This document shows, piece after piece, positions 8,883 to 17,126 of a stretch of 38,304 nucleotides of DNA. Each line of letters begins with the position of its first letter. Position 1 is the first letter of the stretch. Both the position numbers and the translations under genes were made by a program. Location of the stretch: the NCBI GenBank assembly GCA_018385135.1, contig JAHAWY010000079.1:1-38304 (forward strand), read 5' to 3'. This DNA comes from Oscillospiraceae bacterium (GTDB lineage Bacteria > Bacillota > Clostridia > Oscillospirales > Oscillospiraceae). A model generated the notes under the pieces. It did no database searches. It was given only the letters and a program-made list of their open reading frames with translations, and was not told the origin of the DNA.

Positions 8883-10730
8883 TTGCAAATTGACGAGCTG
8901 AGAGAAAAAGCGAATAAGCTGCCGCTTTTGCCGGGGGTATACCTTATGCTTAACGAAACGGGCGAGGTTATCTATGTCGGCAAAGCCAAGAAGCTGAAAA
9001 ACCGCGTATCCAGCTATTTTCGCGGTGAGCATGAAGCGAAAACTGCCGCAATGGTAGAAAAGGTGCGCGATTTTAACGTTGTTGTTGTGGAGTCGGAGTT
9101 TGAGGCGTTGGTGCTGGAAAACTCGCTTATCAAGCGTCACCAGCCGCATTATAACATCTTGCTGCGCGACGACAAGGCGTATCCTTATATAAGGCTGGAG
9201 ACAAACAGCGATTACCCGCGCTTTTCAATTGCAAATCGCGTTGCCGAGGACGGAGCGAGGTACTTCGGACCCTACGGAGGGCGGGTTGTGTCCAAAAACA
9301 TCATAGACACGCTCAGTAAGGCGCTTAAGCTGCCCACCTGCGGCAGGAGATTTCCTCGTGATTTCGGCAAGACCCGTCCCTGCCTGAATTATCACATGGG
9401 CAACTGCCGCGGATACTGTACGGGCAATGTATCTTTGGAGAGCTATCAAAGCGCCGTTCGTGACGCGGAGATGATATTAAACGGCAAATCCGCAGAGCTT
9501 CACGCGGAGCTTGAAAAGGAAATGCTTTTGGCGTCTGAGGAGCTGCGCTTTGAGCGCGCCGCCGAACTGCGAGACCGTATGCGTGCCATTGACGGACTGC
9601 AAAACCGTCAAAACGTCATCGGTGCGGCAGGCTCGGATACGGATGCGATTGGCTTTTTCCGTGGAGCGAAAAGCTGCTTTGCCGTTCTGCATTACAGCGG
9701 CGGCAATCTGGTGGATAAGGACTACCGCATAATGGATGAGCCGCTGGAAAGCGATGAAGAAGCGGTTTCCGCGCTGGTGCGGCAGTTTTATTCCCTTCGC
9801 GGAGCATACCCCAAAACAATTCTCCTGCCGTTGGATACGGGCGACTGCGAGGAGCTTGCGCGTCTGCTTTCAGAGCTTTCGGGAAAAAAGGTGTACGTTG
9901 AAGTTCCGAAGCGGGGCGAGAGAAAGCTCTTGACCGACAAGGCTGCGCTCAATGCGCGCGAGGAGAGCGAGCGTGTTACCACTGCGGCTCAAAAGCGCCT
10001 TAAAACACTTGAATGGCTCAAGGACGCGCTGGAGATGGACACACTTCCGAGCCGTATTGAATCTTACGATATTTCCAACACCGGTAACTTCGGAATCGTA
10101 GCTTCAATGGTCGTCTTTGCTGATGGCAAGCCGCTCAAGCGCGAGTACAGAAAGTTTAAGATAAAGGAACTGACTGCTCAGGATGACTATGGCAGTATGC
10201 GCGAGGTTCTCACGCGCCGCTTCAGGCGCTTTCTTGACGGCGACGAGCGCTTTAATAAGCTGCCGGATCTGCTGCTGATAGACGGCGGTAGCCTCCACGC
10301 GGGAGTGGCGGAGTCTGTCCTGCGTGAGTGCGGCTTGCTTATTCCCGTTGTGGGCATGGTCAAGGACGATAGGCACAGAACAAGAGCACTGACCTTTTCC
10401 GACGGCAGAGAGGTCGGCATTTCGGGCAACCCCGCCGTATTCTCCTTTATCGGAACGATACAGGAGGAAACTCACCGCTTTGCCATCGAATATCACCGCA
10501 GCCTGCGAAGCGCCGCCATTGGCTCGTGCCTTGAGGATATCAAGGGCGTAGGTGAGAAACGGCGCAACGAGCTGCTCTTACATTTCAAAACGATTAAGGC
10601 GATCAAGGCTGCAAGCTATGAGGAGCTTTGCAGCGTAGTGCCGAAAAACACCGCCAAGGCGGTATATAACTATTTCCACGCCGAAAACAGTGAGGCTTCG
10701 CCGGAGGAAAGCACGGAGGAAAGTATATGA
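8883..10730 (+). CDS. uvrC: UvrABC excinuclease subunit C
   Basis: UvrC makes both incisions in nucleotide excision repair. The protein is 615 residues, the usual length. It shows the GIY-YIG nuclease domain (PGVYLM and IYVGKAKKLKNRV in the first 45 residues). A cysteine set with spacing C-x13-C-x7-C-x3-C, near residues 148-174, corresponds to the cysteines reported to hold an iron-sulphur cluster in E. coli UvrC. The UVR motif (EELRFERAAELRDRM), the RNase H-like C-terminal nuclease and a final helix-hairpin-helix (IKGVGEKRRNELL) follow. The frame opens at 8802, but I choose TTG at 8883 because GGAGGAAAAG lies just upstream and UvrC homology starts there. It overlaps rsmD by 4 nt. Confidence 0.95.
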   Translation: MQIDELREKANKLPLLPGVYLMLNETGEVIYVGKAKKLKNRVSSYFRGEHEAKTAAMVEKVRDFNVVVVESEFEALVLENSLIKRHQPHYNILLRDDKAYPYIRLETNSDYPRFSIANRVAEDGARYFGPYGGRVVSKNIIDTLSKALKLPTCGRRFPRDFGKTRPCLNYHMGNCRGYCTGNVSLESYQSAVRDAEMILNGKSAELHAELEKEMLLASEELRFERAAELRDRMRAIDGLQNRQNVIGAAGSDTDAIGFFRGAKSCFAVLHYSGGNLVDKDYRIMDEPLESDEEAVSALVRQFYSLRGAYPKTILLPLDTGDCEELARLLSELSGKKVYVEVPKRGERKLLTDKAALNAREESERVTTAAQKRLKTLEWLKDALEMDTLPSRIESYDISNTGNFGIVASMVVFADGKPLKREYRKFKIKELTAQDDYGSMREVLTRRFRRFLDGDERFNKLPDLLLIDGGSLHAGVAESVLRECGLLIPVVGMVKDDRHRTRALTFSDGREVGISGNPAVFSFIGTIQEETHRFAIEYHRSLRSAAIGSCLEDIKGVGEKRRNELLLHFKTIKAIKAASYEELCSVVPKNTAKAVYNYFHAENSEASPEESTEESI

Positions 10731-11266
10731 GAGTGATTACGGGCATGGCAAGAGGACGCAAGCTCCGCGAGCCTGCGAATATGGACATTCGTCCCACCAC
10801 GGATCAGGTGAAGGAGGCTCTTTTCAATATCGTTCAGTTCGATATTGAGGGCAGGCGAGTGCTTGACCTGTTTGCCGGTACGGGACAGCTTGGTATAGAG
10901 GCGCTCAGTCGTGGAGCAAGGAGCGCGACCTTCGTTGACGAGAGCAGCGAGGCAATAAAAATCATCAAGGCAAACCTTGAACACTGCCGGCTCACGGGCG
11001 AGGTCGTGCGTACGGACGCAATTGGTTTTTTGAAGCGCTGCGGCAAATACGACCTTATTATTCTTGACCCGCCGTATGCAAGCGATTTGTTGGAAAAAAC
11101 TCTCAAATACATCATAGAATTTGACATATTGGCAGAAGGTGGTATAATAATCTGTGAGACTGGCGCAGAAAAGACAGTGCCGCAGCTTGACGCACCCTAT
11201 TATACTGGGCGCGAATACAAGTACGGCAAGGTGCATCTGACCGTCTGCGGAAGAAACCCCGATTGA
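10727..11266 (+). CDS. rsmD: 16S rRNA (guanine-966-N2)-methyltransferase
   Basis: RsmD uses S-adenosylmethionine to methylate G966 of 16S rRNA. The 179-residue length is typical. The SAM-binding motif LDLFAGTGQLGIEALSRGA is at residues about 46-64, and the catalytic DPPY motif (LIILDPPYA) is near residue 113. The start overlaps the uvrC stop by 4 nt, with GGAGGAAAG upstream. The rsmD-coaD order is common in Firmicutes and supports the call. Confidence 0.95.
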   Translation: MRVITGMARGRKLREPANMDIRPTTDQVKEALFNIVQFDIEGRRVLDLFAGTGQLGIEALSRGARSATFVDESSEAIKIIKANLEHCRLTGEVVRTDAIGFLKRCGKYDLIILDPPYASDLLEKTLKYIIEFDILAEGGIIICETGAEKTVPQLDAPYYTGREYKYGKVHLTVCGRNPD

Positions 11267-11296
11267 TAATTGCTCCGAAAGGAAGGCACTCAAGCG

Positions 11297-11776
11297 ATGA
11301 TAACAGCAATCTACCCCGGAACCTTTGACCCCATAACACTCGGACACCTCGATATAATCAAGAGAGCGGCGGGAGTGTTTGACAAGCTTGTTGTCAGCGT
11401 TGTTATGAACATCGAAAAAAGCCCCATGTTTGATATTGACGAAAGAGTAGAGCTTATCAAGGCTGTTGTCAAGGATTTTCCCAATGTTGAGGTTGCGTCC
11501 TCCGTGGAGCTTTTGGCAGATTTTGCAAAGAACTATGAAAACCCCATTGTCATCAAGGGTCTGCGCAACCTTGTAGACTATGAGTATGAGACTACGATGG
11601 CGGTGTTCAACAAAAGGCTCAACCCCGAACTTGAGACCTTTTTTATCACCTCAAACCAGCAGTACACCTACGTCAGTTCCACCGCTGTCCGGCAGCTTGC
11701 AATGTACGGAGCTGACCTGACTGACTATGTTCCGGAGCAGGTTTGCCAAGCGGTTATAAAGAAATTTCACAGTTAG
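11297..11776 (+). CDS. coaD: Phosphopantetheine adenylyltransferase
   Basis: CoaD catalyses the fourth step of coenzyme A synthesis, joining 4'-phosphopantetheine with ATP. The 159-residue protein has the nucleotidyltransferase signature YPGTFDPITLGH at residues 5-16 and the second signature YVSSTAVRQL near residue 125. The frame is open from a TTG at 11270. The ATG at 11297 is preferred because it places the signature at the family's usual position and GAAAGGAAGG lies about 10 nt upstream. It follows rsmD by 30 bp and is probably co-transcribed. Confidence 0.95.
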   Translation: MITAIYPGTFDPITLGHLDIIKRAAGVFDKLVVSVVMNIEKSPMFDIDERVELIKAVVKDFPNVEVASSVELLADFAKNYENPIVIKGLRNLVDYEYETTMAVFNKRLNPELETFFITSNQQYTYVSSTAVRQLAMYGADLTDYVPEQVCQAVIKKFHS

Positions 11777-11896
11777 GCATAAAATTAGACCCCTTCAGAC
11801 CGCGTGCCTTATGACGGCACTGTAGCCCCACAAAAGCAAGCGAGCACGACGGCTTCTTTTGTGACCGAAAGTAATGCGGAAAGGATCGGTAATTAC
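11777..11896 (+). other. Leader/intergenic region with two stem-loops
   Basis: Between coaD and the coiled-coil gene there are two small inverted repeats. The first is GTGCC/GGCAC (11804-11808 with 11816-11820). The second is ACAAAAGCAAGC with GCTTCTTTTGT (11830-11841 with 11852-11862, one bulge). Neither has a T-run, so neither is a clear terminator. They may be a structured leader for the downstream gene. Confidence 0.35.
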
Positions 11897-12460
11897 ATGG
11901 ATTACGAAAACGAAAACGAATTCAGCGCACTGCTGGACATGCTTCAGAGCGCGGTGGTGGATGCGTGGAGCGTTCCTCTCAGCAAGGATAAATGTATGCT
12001 CCCGCGCGAAAAAACCATTGAGCTGATTGAAGAGATCAAGCGACAGTTCCCCATCGAGATAACCGAGGCAAAGCGCCTTCTCGCCTCTAAGGAGGATTTT
12101 GTTGCCAACGCCAAGCGCGAGGCGGAGCTTATCCGCAAGGCAGCGGAGGAACAGGCAAGGCGTCTGGTCGAGGAGGAGGAGATCACACGCATTGCCCGCG
12201 CTCACGCCAACGAGATCATCTCCACCGCCGACAGCAAGGCAAGAGAGCTGATGCGCGTTGCAAACGACTATGTTGACGATGCTCTCAGACGCACTGAGGA
12301 GGCGATAGGCGCGGCGGCGAATGAAATACATCAGTCCAGAGCGCGCTTCCGCAGCTTGGCGGTTTCTCGCCCCGTTGTTGCGCAGCCTGCCGAGCAGCAG
12401 CCGCAGCAAGAGCCGGAGGAGCAGCCCGAAATCATTGATGAAGAACCTTTAGAGGAATAA
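11897..12460 (+). CDS. Coiled-coil protein of unknown function downstream of coaD
   Basis: This 187-residue soluble protein starts at ATG 11897 (MDYENENEFSALLDMLQ), preceded by AAAGGATC. The open frame extends to 11804, but that stretch lacks a ribosome site and covers stem-loops. Residues about 45-150 form a heptad-rich, highly charged helix of the type seen in F/V-type ATP synthase peripheral-stalk subunits and DivIVA-like proteins. The tail from about 157 is Gln/Pro/Glu-rich and disordered. Similar short coiled-coil proteins are often found next to coaD in Clostridia; I do not know a demonstrated function. The position next to the dcw cluster hints at a cell-envelope role, which is inference only. 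Confidence 0.6.
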   Translation: MDYENENEFSALLDMLQSAVVDAWSVPLSKDKCMLPREKTIELIEEIKRQFPIEITEAKRLLASKEDFVANAKREAELIRKAAEEQARRLVEEEEITRIARAHANEIISTADSKARELMRVANDYVDDALRRTEEAIGAAANEIHQSRARFRSLAVSRPVVAQPAEQQPQQEPEEQPEIIDEEPLEE

Positions 12461-12478
12461 TGTCCCCACAAGCACCCA

Positions 12479-12523
12479 CGCACCGCGGAAAAAAGTTTTA
12501 AATTTTTTTCTGCGGTGCGTTTT
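12479..12523 (+). terminator. Terminator after the coaD/coiled-coil unit
   Basis: The arm at 12479-12494 (CGCACCGCGG then A-run) pairs with 12504-12519 (T-run then CTGCGGTGCG) with one G-U, followed by TTTT. The A/T tract within the stem makes it work in both directions. Confidence 0.75.
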
Positions 12524-12586
12524 CTATATGTTGACATAATATTGGTTAAAAGTAGTTATGGACACAATTTCTTGTGTTACATAGCC

Positions 12587-12642
12587 TGCAAGAGCGAAAT
12601 TACACCCAATTTAGGCTGTTTTTTCGCTCTTGCATTTTTTTT
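12587..12642 (+). terminator. Second terminator, whose T-run is the spacer of the mraZ promoter
   Basis: TGCAAGAGCGAAA (12587-12599) pairs perfectly over 13 bp with TTTCGCTCTTGCA (12622-12634), followed by eight T. The hairpin is a textbook intrinsic terminator, yet its last bases are the -35 and its T-run the spacer of the promoter at 12630-12658. No gene lies between this and the previous terminator. A perfect TTGACA at 12531 could start a short RNA ending here, but no good -10 is seen for it. Confidence 0.75.
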
Positions 12643-12658
12643 GTCCTTTGTTTATAAT
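12630..12658 (+). promoter_or_regulatory. Promoter of the dcw cluster (mraZ promoter)
   Basis: TTGCAT (12630-12635), a 17-bp spacer and a perfect TATAAT (12653-12658) lie 120 bp before mraZ. It is followed directly by repeats matching MraZ operator boxes, which fits autoregulation of the cluster by MraZ. Confidence 0.75.
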
Positions 12659-12668
12659 GAGCTTACAG

Positions 12669-12688
12669 GTGGGGAGAAGTGGAATGAA
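12669..12688 (+). promoter_or_regulatory. Putative MraZ operator: GTGG-type direct repeats, 10-bp period
   Basis: GTGGGGAGAA (12669-12678) is followed directly by GTGGAATGAA (12679-12688), giving a repeat with one helical turn period. MraZ family proteins are known to bind tandem G-rich GTGG/TGGG-type repeats upstream of their own gene. A third partial copy (AAAGTGACC) starts near 12716. The location just after the -10 fits repression. Confidence 0.6.
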
Positions 12689-12722
12689 ATGCACTAAAAT
12701 CCCATACTTAACCCAAAAGTGA
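12684..12722 (+). CDS. Possible 12-residue leader peptide in the mraZ leader
   Basis: An ATG at 12684 opens the frame MKCTKIPYLTQK followed by TGA. GGGGAG lies 7 nt before the ATG, a very good ribosome site for such a short frame. Its own ribosome site overlaps the putative MraZ boxes and one arm (GGAGAAG, 12673-12679) of a predicted stem with CTTCTCC (12737-12743). The frame ends inside an inner stem (12711-12717 with 12728-12735). It could be a regulatory upstream ORF or chance; only conservation can decide. Confidence 0.3.
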   Translation: MKCTKIPYLTQK

Positions 12723-12777
12723 CCATATTTGGGGTGCTTCTCCAAAAGCCGGCAAGGAAAGGACAGGGGGGATAAGC

Positions 12778-13194
12778 GTGACAGGCGAATATCAGCACAC
12801 CTTAGACTCCAAGGGACGTCTGTCTATCCCCGCGCGCCTTCGTGAGGAGCTGGGTAATGTCTTTTATGTCACCCTTTCCATGGACAAGTGCCTCTCTGCC
12901 TATTCCGCTGAAAGCTGGCAGGTGTTTTCCGATAAGGTCAATGAAATGCCTTATGTTAAGCAGCGCAAAATGCGTCCCCTGTTTGCCTATGCCGCGAAAT
13001 GCGAGCTGGATGCACAGGGAAGAATACTGTTGCCGCAGAACCTGCGCGATTATGCGGGGCTTACGAAGAATGTAACGGTTATCGGCTGCAACAACCACGC
13101 AGAGTTTTGGGACAGCGACAGTTGGAGCGAGATCTACGCGCTTGAAACCACTCCCGAAAACATTGCGGCAGTTATGGAGGAGCTTGAGTTCTGA
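12778..13194 (+). CDS. mraZ: MraZ, transcriptional regulator of the dcw cluster
   Basis: MraZ is an AbrB-like ring-forming DNA-binding protein that controls its own operon. The 138-residue length is typical. Two repeats of the fold are visible: YQHTLDSKGRLSIPARLRE at residues 4-22 and CELDAQGRILLPQNLRDYAG near residues 77-96, each with the conserved D-x-x-GR core. It starts with GTG, and a run of six G (12766-12771) lies about 6 nt upstream. It overlaps rsmH by one base (TGATG). Confidence 0.97.
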   Translation: MTGEYQHTLDSKGRLSIPARLREELGNVFYVTLSMDKCLSAYSAESWQVFSDKVNEMPYVKQRKMRPLFAYAAKCELDAQGRILLPQNLRDYAGLTKNVTVIGCNNHAEFWDSDSWSEIYALETTPENIAAVMEELEF

Positions 13195-14129
13195 TGGAGC
13201 TTACCCACTATTCGGTCATGCTCGGCGAGTGCATAGATGCACTGGACATAAAGCCGGACGGAATATATGTGGACGCGACGCTCGGCATGGGCGGTCACTC
13301 CTACGAGATTGCGCGGCGTTTAAAGAGCGGCAGGCTTATCTCAATAGACCGCGACGTGAAGGCGATAGAGCGTTCGCTGCCGCGACTTGAAGAATTCATG
13401 GACAGAATAACGCTCGTTCACGGCAATTTCCGCGATATGAATGCCATTTTGGATGAGCTGGGAATAGATAAGGTTGACGGTATGCTTTTCGATTTGGGAG
13501 TATCGTCACCGCAGCTTGACGAAAGTGAGCGCGGCTTTTCGTATATGAACGATGCTCCACTGGATATGCGTATGGATCAGAGCGACTCGATAACCGCCTC
13601 TGATATAGTCAACACATGGTCGCAGGAGCGCTTAAAGCGCATATTATATGACTTCGGCGAGGAGCGCTTCGCACCGCGTATAGCCGAGGCAATAGTAAAG
13701 GCAAGGGAAAGCAAGCGCATCGAAAGCACACTTGAGCTTGTTGAGATCATCAAAAGCGCAATGCCGGCTTCTGCGCTGCGAGAAAAGCAGCATCCCGCCA
13801 AGCGTAGCTTTCAAGCCATACGCATCGCGGTTAACGACGAGCTTGAGGCTGTATCGCAGGTGCTTGAAACCGCTGCGGACAGGCTGAATACGGGCGGAAG
13901 GCTAGTTGTTATCAGCTTCCATTCACTGGAGGACAGGATAGTTAAAAATGCTATTTCCTCCAGAGAAAACGGCTGCATCTGCCCGAGAGATTTTCCGGTT
14001 TGCACCTGTGGATTTGTGCAGACGCTCAAAAATGTCGCGCGCAAGCCGATAGTTCCCGGCGAAAAGGAAATTGCGGAAAACCCGCGTTCGAGAAGTGCAA
14101 AGCTTCGCGTAGCGGAAAGAGTGCAGTAA
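13194..14129 (+). CDS. rsmH: 16S rRNA (cytosine-1402-N4)-methyltransferase
   Basis: RsmH (MraW) methylates the N4 of C1402 in 16S rRNA. The 311-residue protein shows MraW features: HYSVMLGECIDAL at the N-terminus, the SAM motif YVDATLGMGGHSYEI near residue 23, FDLGVSSPQLDESERGFSY near residue 98, and VISFHSLEDRIVK near 240. A cysteine cluster (CICPRDFPVCTCG) near 263-275 is common in Firmicutes members. It is coupled to mraZ by a one-base overlap, the standard position in dcw clusters. Confidence 0.97.
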   Translation: MELTHYSVMLGECIDALDIKPDGIYVDATLGMGGHSYEIARRLKSGRLISIDRDVKAIERSLPRLEEFMDRITLVHGNFRDMNAILDELGIDKVDGMLFDLGVSSPQLDESERGFSYMNDAPLDMRMDQSDSITASDIVNTWSQERLKRILYDFGEERFAPRIAEAIVKARESKRIESTLELVEIIKSAMPASALREKQHPAKRSFQAIRIAVNDELEAVSQVLETAADRLNTGGRLVVISFHSLEDRIVKNAISSRENGCICPRDFPVCTCGFVQTLKNVARKPIVPGEKEIAENPRSRSAKLRVAERVQ

Positions 14130-14163
14130 GAAACGCTTCCTGTCTTTTGAAAGGAGAAGCACA

Positions 14164-14715
14164 ATGGCTGTTAATTACGGATACGCCAATGATTATGTTA
14201 GAGGCAGTCTGGCATATAATTACGACAATACGGCAGCGTACCCCGGTGATTGGACTGCTCCCGCCCCGCAACGCCGCGTTGTTATCCCCGCGCCCCCCAA
14301 AACGGCGGAGGAGGTAAAAACACACGCGCAGCCCGTTAAATACACACAGAGTATATCGCCCTTGGCTATTGTAGGCTTTATCTGTGCTGCCGTGATGATA
14401 GTTTTGCTGCTTATGGTAAAGGTGCAGCTTACAGAGATAACCGACCAGGCAGTAGCGCTTGAGCGGCAGCTTACTGAGCTTGAGGTGGCTCAAAACAGAC
14501 TTCTTATCGACTACGAGAGTGCCTTTAACCTTACGGAGATAGAGGAGTATGCCACGACTCAGCTCGGTATGCAGCGCCCTAGAGACGAGCAGATATATTA
14601 TCTTGACAGTACCGTACCGGACAAGGCGGTCATCTTAGAAAATGCCAGTGAGGAAAAGAGCCTTAGTAACAGATTATTTGATATGCTTGCCTCAATATCG
14701 GAATATTTCAAATAG
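14164..14715 (+). CDS. ftsL: FtsL-like septal protein
   Basis: This 183-residue bitopic protein is identified mainly by layout and position. It has a long cytoplasmic N-terminus (residues 1-64, Tyr/Pro-rich), one membrane span at about 65-86, then a coiled coil (87-120) with a hydrophobic heptad pattern, ending in a short extracytoplasmic tail. FtsL forms the DivIB-FtsL-DivIC complex that activates FtsW and the septal PBP. It lies between rsmH and the PBP gene, as usual. AAAGGAGAAG precedes the ATG. The cytoplasmic region is longer than in B. subtilis FtsL. Confidence 0.8.
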   Translation: MAVNYGYANDYVRGSLAYNYDNTAAYPGDWTAPAPQRRVVIPAPPKTAEEVKTHAQPVKYTQSISPLAIVGFICAAVMIVLLLMVKVQLTEITDQAVALERQLTELEVAQNRLLIDYESAFNLTEIEEYATTQLGMQRPRDEQIYYLDSTVPDKAVILENASEEKSLSNRLFDMLASISEYFK

Positions 14716-14773
14716 TACTGCGAGTATAATCCATTGTTGAAGTAACCCATACCCATGCAATCGGAGGGGTATT

Positions 14774-17098
14774 ATGGCTAATCAAAAAAAGAAAAATCCG
14801 TCTTACAACGGTCCGAATTCAATGATGCTTCGCCGCACACTTTTCCTTTTGGCAGTGTGCGGCATAGTTGCTTTTGTAGTGTTGGGTGCAAGACTGTTCA
14901 AGCTGCAGATAATCGACCACGAAAAATACGAGAGCGAGGCAATTGAGCAGCAGGTTCGTGACACTATCGTCAATGCTGCGCGCGGTACGATTTACGACAC
15001 CAATATGAAGATCCTTGCAATGAGCGCCAGCGTTGACGATGTTTTCATCAGCCCCAAGGAGATCAAGCTCTATGGCGACGACCCTTTGGTGATTGCCAAT
15101 GGGCTTGCGGAGATTTTGGGCATAGAATCGCAGCCCATCCTCGATAAAATGAGCGATACGGATTCGTGGTATAAAACGGTTGCAAAAAAGGTTGAACCGG
15201 AGATTTCGGATAAAATAAGGGAGTTTGTCAAGGAAAACGATATAAAAGGCGTTCACCTTGAAGAAAACACCAAGCGCTATTACCCCTATTCAAGTCTTGC
15301 CTCTCATGTTATAGGTTTTGTCGGCATGGAAAACAAGGGGCTGGCGGGAATTGAAAACTATTATGACGACACGCTCACAGGCATAAACGGACGTGTTGTG
15401 CGTGCCAAAAACGCCGCCGGAACCGATATGCTGTTTACCACCTTTGAGGACTATTACGATGCCAAGGACGGCAACGATGTTGTGCTCACCGTGGACTCTA
15501 CCATCCAGTATTACGTTGAAAAGAGCCTCGAGCAGGCGGTGCGCGATTATGACGTACAAAACGGAGCGGCGGCTATAGCCATGGATGTTAACACTGGCGC
15601 GGTATTAGCAATGGCAAGTCTCGGAAACTTCGATTTGAACAACTATCAAATCGTAAGCGACGATGCCCGAGCCATCATTGACGCAGAGGAGAATGAGGAG
15701 CAGAAAGCGGAGCTTCTCTATAAGGCACAACAGCTCCAGTGGCGCAACAAGGCGCTCAGCGATACCTATGAGCCTGGCTCCACATTTAAAATAATCACTC
15801 TGGCAATGGCGCTTAACGAGGGCGTGGTCTCGCGGGAGAGCAGCTATTTCTGCGGCGGAAGCGTAGAAGTTCTGGGACGAAACGACCCGGTCAAATGCTG
15901 GAAAGCGGGCGGTCACGGCAGCCAGAACTTAACGCAGTCGCTTCAGCATTCCTGCAACGTCGCCTTTGTTAACATCGGATTGAAGGTGGGCGCTGAGCGC
16001 TTTTACGACTACTGCGAGGCGTTCGGTTTTTTTGATGCTTCGGACGACACGTCAAGGACGCTTACAGGCACAACGGGCATCGACCTTCGCGGAGAGAGCG
16101 GCAGCATCTGGTGGTCGCGCGATACCTTCTGCAACCCGGATAACAAATCGCAGCTTGCCGCGGCGTCCTTTGGTCAGACCTTTAACATTACGCCCTTACA
16201 GCTTATAACTGCGGTATCCGCCTGCTGCAACGGCGGAAATCTGATGCAGCCGTATATCGTCAAAGAGATAATAGATCCGGACGGCAACACTGTTTCACGA
16301 ACAGAGCCGACAGTTGTGCGGCAGGTGATAAGTGAGGAAACGAGCAAAACCGTCTGCGAAATGCTAGAACAGGTCGTTGGTGATAAGGTTGAGGGCACGG
16401 GTAAAAACGCCTATGTCGCCGGCTACCGCATCGGCGGCAAAACAGGAACCTCCACCAACACAACGGTTGAGGCAACAACAGGTAAAAAGCAATATATAGT
16501 TTCTTTCATAGGTGTTGCACCGATGGATGACCCGCAAATCGCAGTGCTGGTACTGCTTGATTGTCCCAGCAATGAAACGGGCATATACATAAGCGGAGGA
16601 CGCATGGGCGCGCCTACGGTCGGAGCGATTTTGGCTGATGTTCTGCCATATATGGGGATTGAGCCGAAATACACCTCCGATGAGGAGCAGACGGTAGACC
16701 GCTCTGTTCCCAAGGTAACGGGACTTGAATCGAACGAAGCGATGACTAAGCTTCAGGGCGAGGGCTTTACATACCGTGTCATCGGAGATGGTGGCGTGGT
16801 AACAGCGCAGATACCTGCGGCAAACAGCATTGTAGCCGCGCAAAGCCAGATAATAATCTATTGCGGAGCAGAGCCGTCAACGGATTTGGAGACTGTGCCC
16901 GACCTAACCGGCACGACCTACAGCATTGCAAGACAGACCCTCGGCTCTTACGCGCTGTATGTAAGAGCCTCCGGACCGATAACAGACCCCACGGCAATTG
17001 TTGTTGCAAAGCAGAGCATTGCGGCGGGCACGCAGGTGGAGCATGGAACGGTAATTGAAGTGACGGTAACGGATAACAGCCAGCAGGGAAGGTATTGA
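14774..17098 (+). CDS. ftsI: Class B penicillin-binding protein with two PASTA domains (FtsI/SpoVD-like)
   Basis: This is a transpeptidase for septal (or spore cortex) peptidoglycan. The 774-residue protein has a membrane anchor at about 20-42 and a PBP dimerisation domain (RGTIYDTNMKILA near residue 72). In the catalytic domain the active serine STFK is at about 336-339, SCN at 393-395 and KTG at 556-558. Two C-terminal PASTA domains (about 645-705 and 710-772) are present. In Clostridia the same dcw slot can hold PbpB-type or SpoVD-type proteins; there is only one PBP here, so it may serve both division and sporulation. GGAGGGG precedes the ATG. Partner of FtsW downstream. Confidence 0.92.
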   Translation: MANQKKKNPSYNGPNSMMLRRTLFLLAVCGIVAFVVLGARLFKLQIIDHEKYESEAIEQQVRDTIVNAARGTIYDTNMKILAMSASVDDVFISPKEIKLYGDDPLVIANGLAEILGIESQPILDKMSDTDSWYKTVAKKVEPEISDKIREFVKENDIKGVHLEENTKRYYPYSSLASHVIGFVGMENKGLAGIENYYDDTLTGINGRVVRAKNAAGTDMLFTTFEDYYDAKDGNDVVLTVDSTIQYYVEKSLEQAVRDYDVQNGAAAIAMDVNTGAVLAMASLGNFDLNNYQIVSDDARAIIDAEENEEQKAELLYKAQQLQWRNKALSDTYEPGSTFKIITLAMALNEGVVSRESSYFCGGSVEVLGRNDPVKCWKAGGHGSQNLTQSLQHSCNVAFVNIGLKVGAERFYDYCEAFGFFDASDDTSRTLTGTTGIDLRGESGSIWWSRDTFCNPDNKSQLAAASFGQTFNITPLQLITAVSACCNGGNLMQPYIVKEIIDPDGNTVSRTEPTVVRQVISEETSKTVCEMLEQVVGDKVEGTGKNAYVAGYRIGGKTGTSTNTTVEATTGKKQYIVSFIGVAPMDDPQIAVLVLLDCPSNETGIYISGGRMGAPTVGAILADVLPYMGIEPKYTSDEEQTVDRSVPKVTGLESNEAMTKLQGEGFTYRVIGDGGVVTAQIPAANSIVAAQSQIIIYCGAEPSTDLETVPDLTGTTYSIARQTLGSYALYVRASGPITDPTAIVVAKQSIAAGTQVEHGTVIEVTVTDNSQQGRY

Positions 17099-17126
17099 TG
17101 CCCGCAATGATACGGAGGAATAAGAC

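Noticed and set aside
12531..12559. TTGACA at 12531 as the main dcw promoter
   Set aside because: No acceptable -10 at 16-18 bp, and the strong terminator at 12587-12642 lies between it and mraZ.
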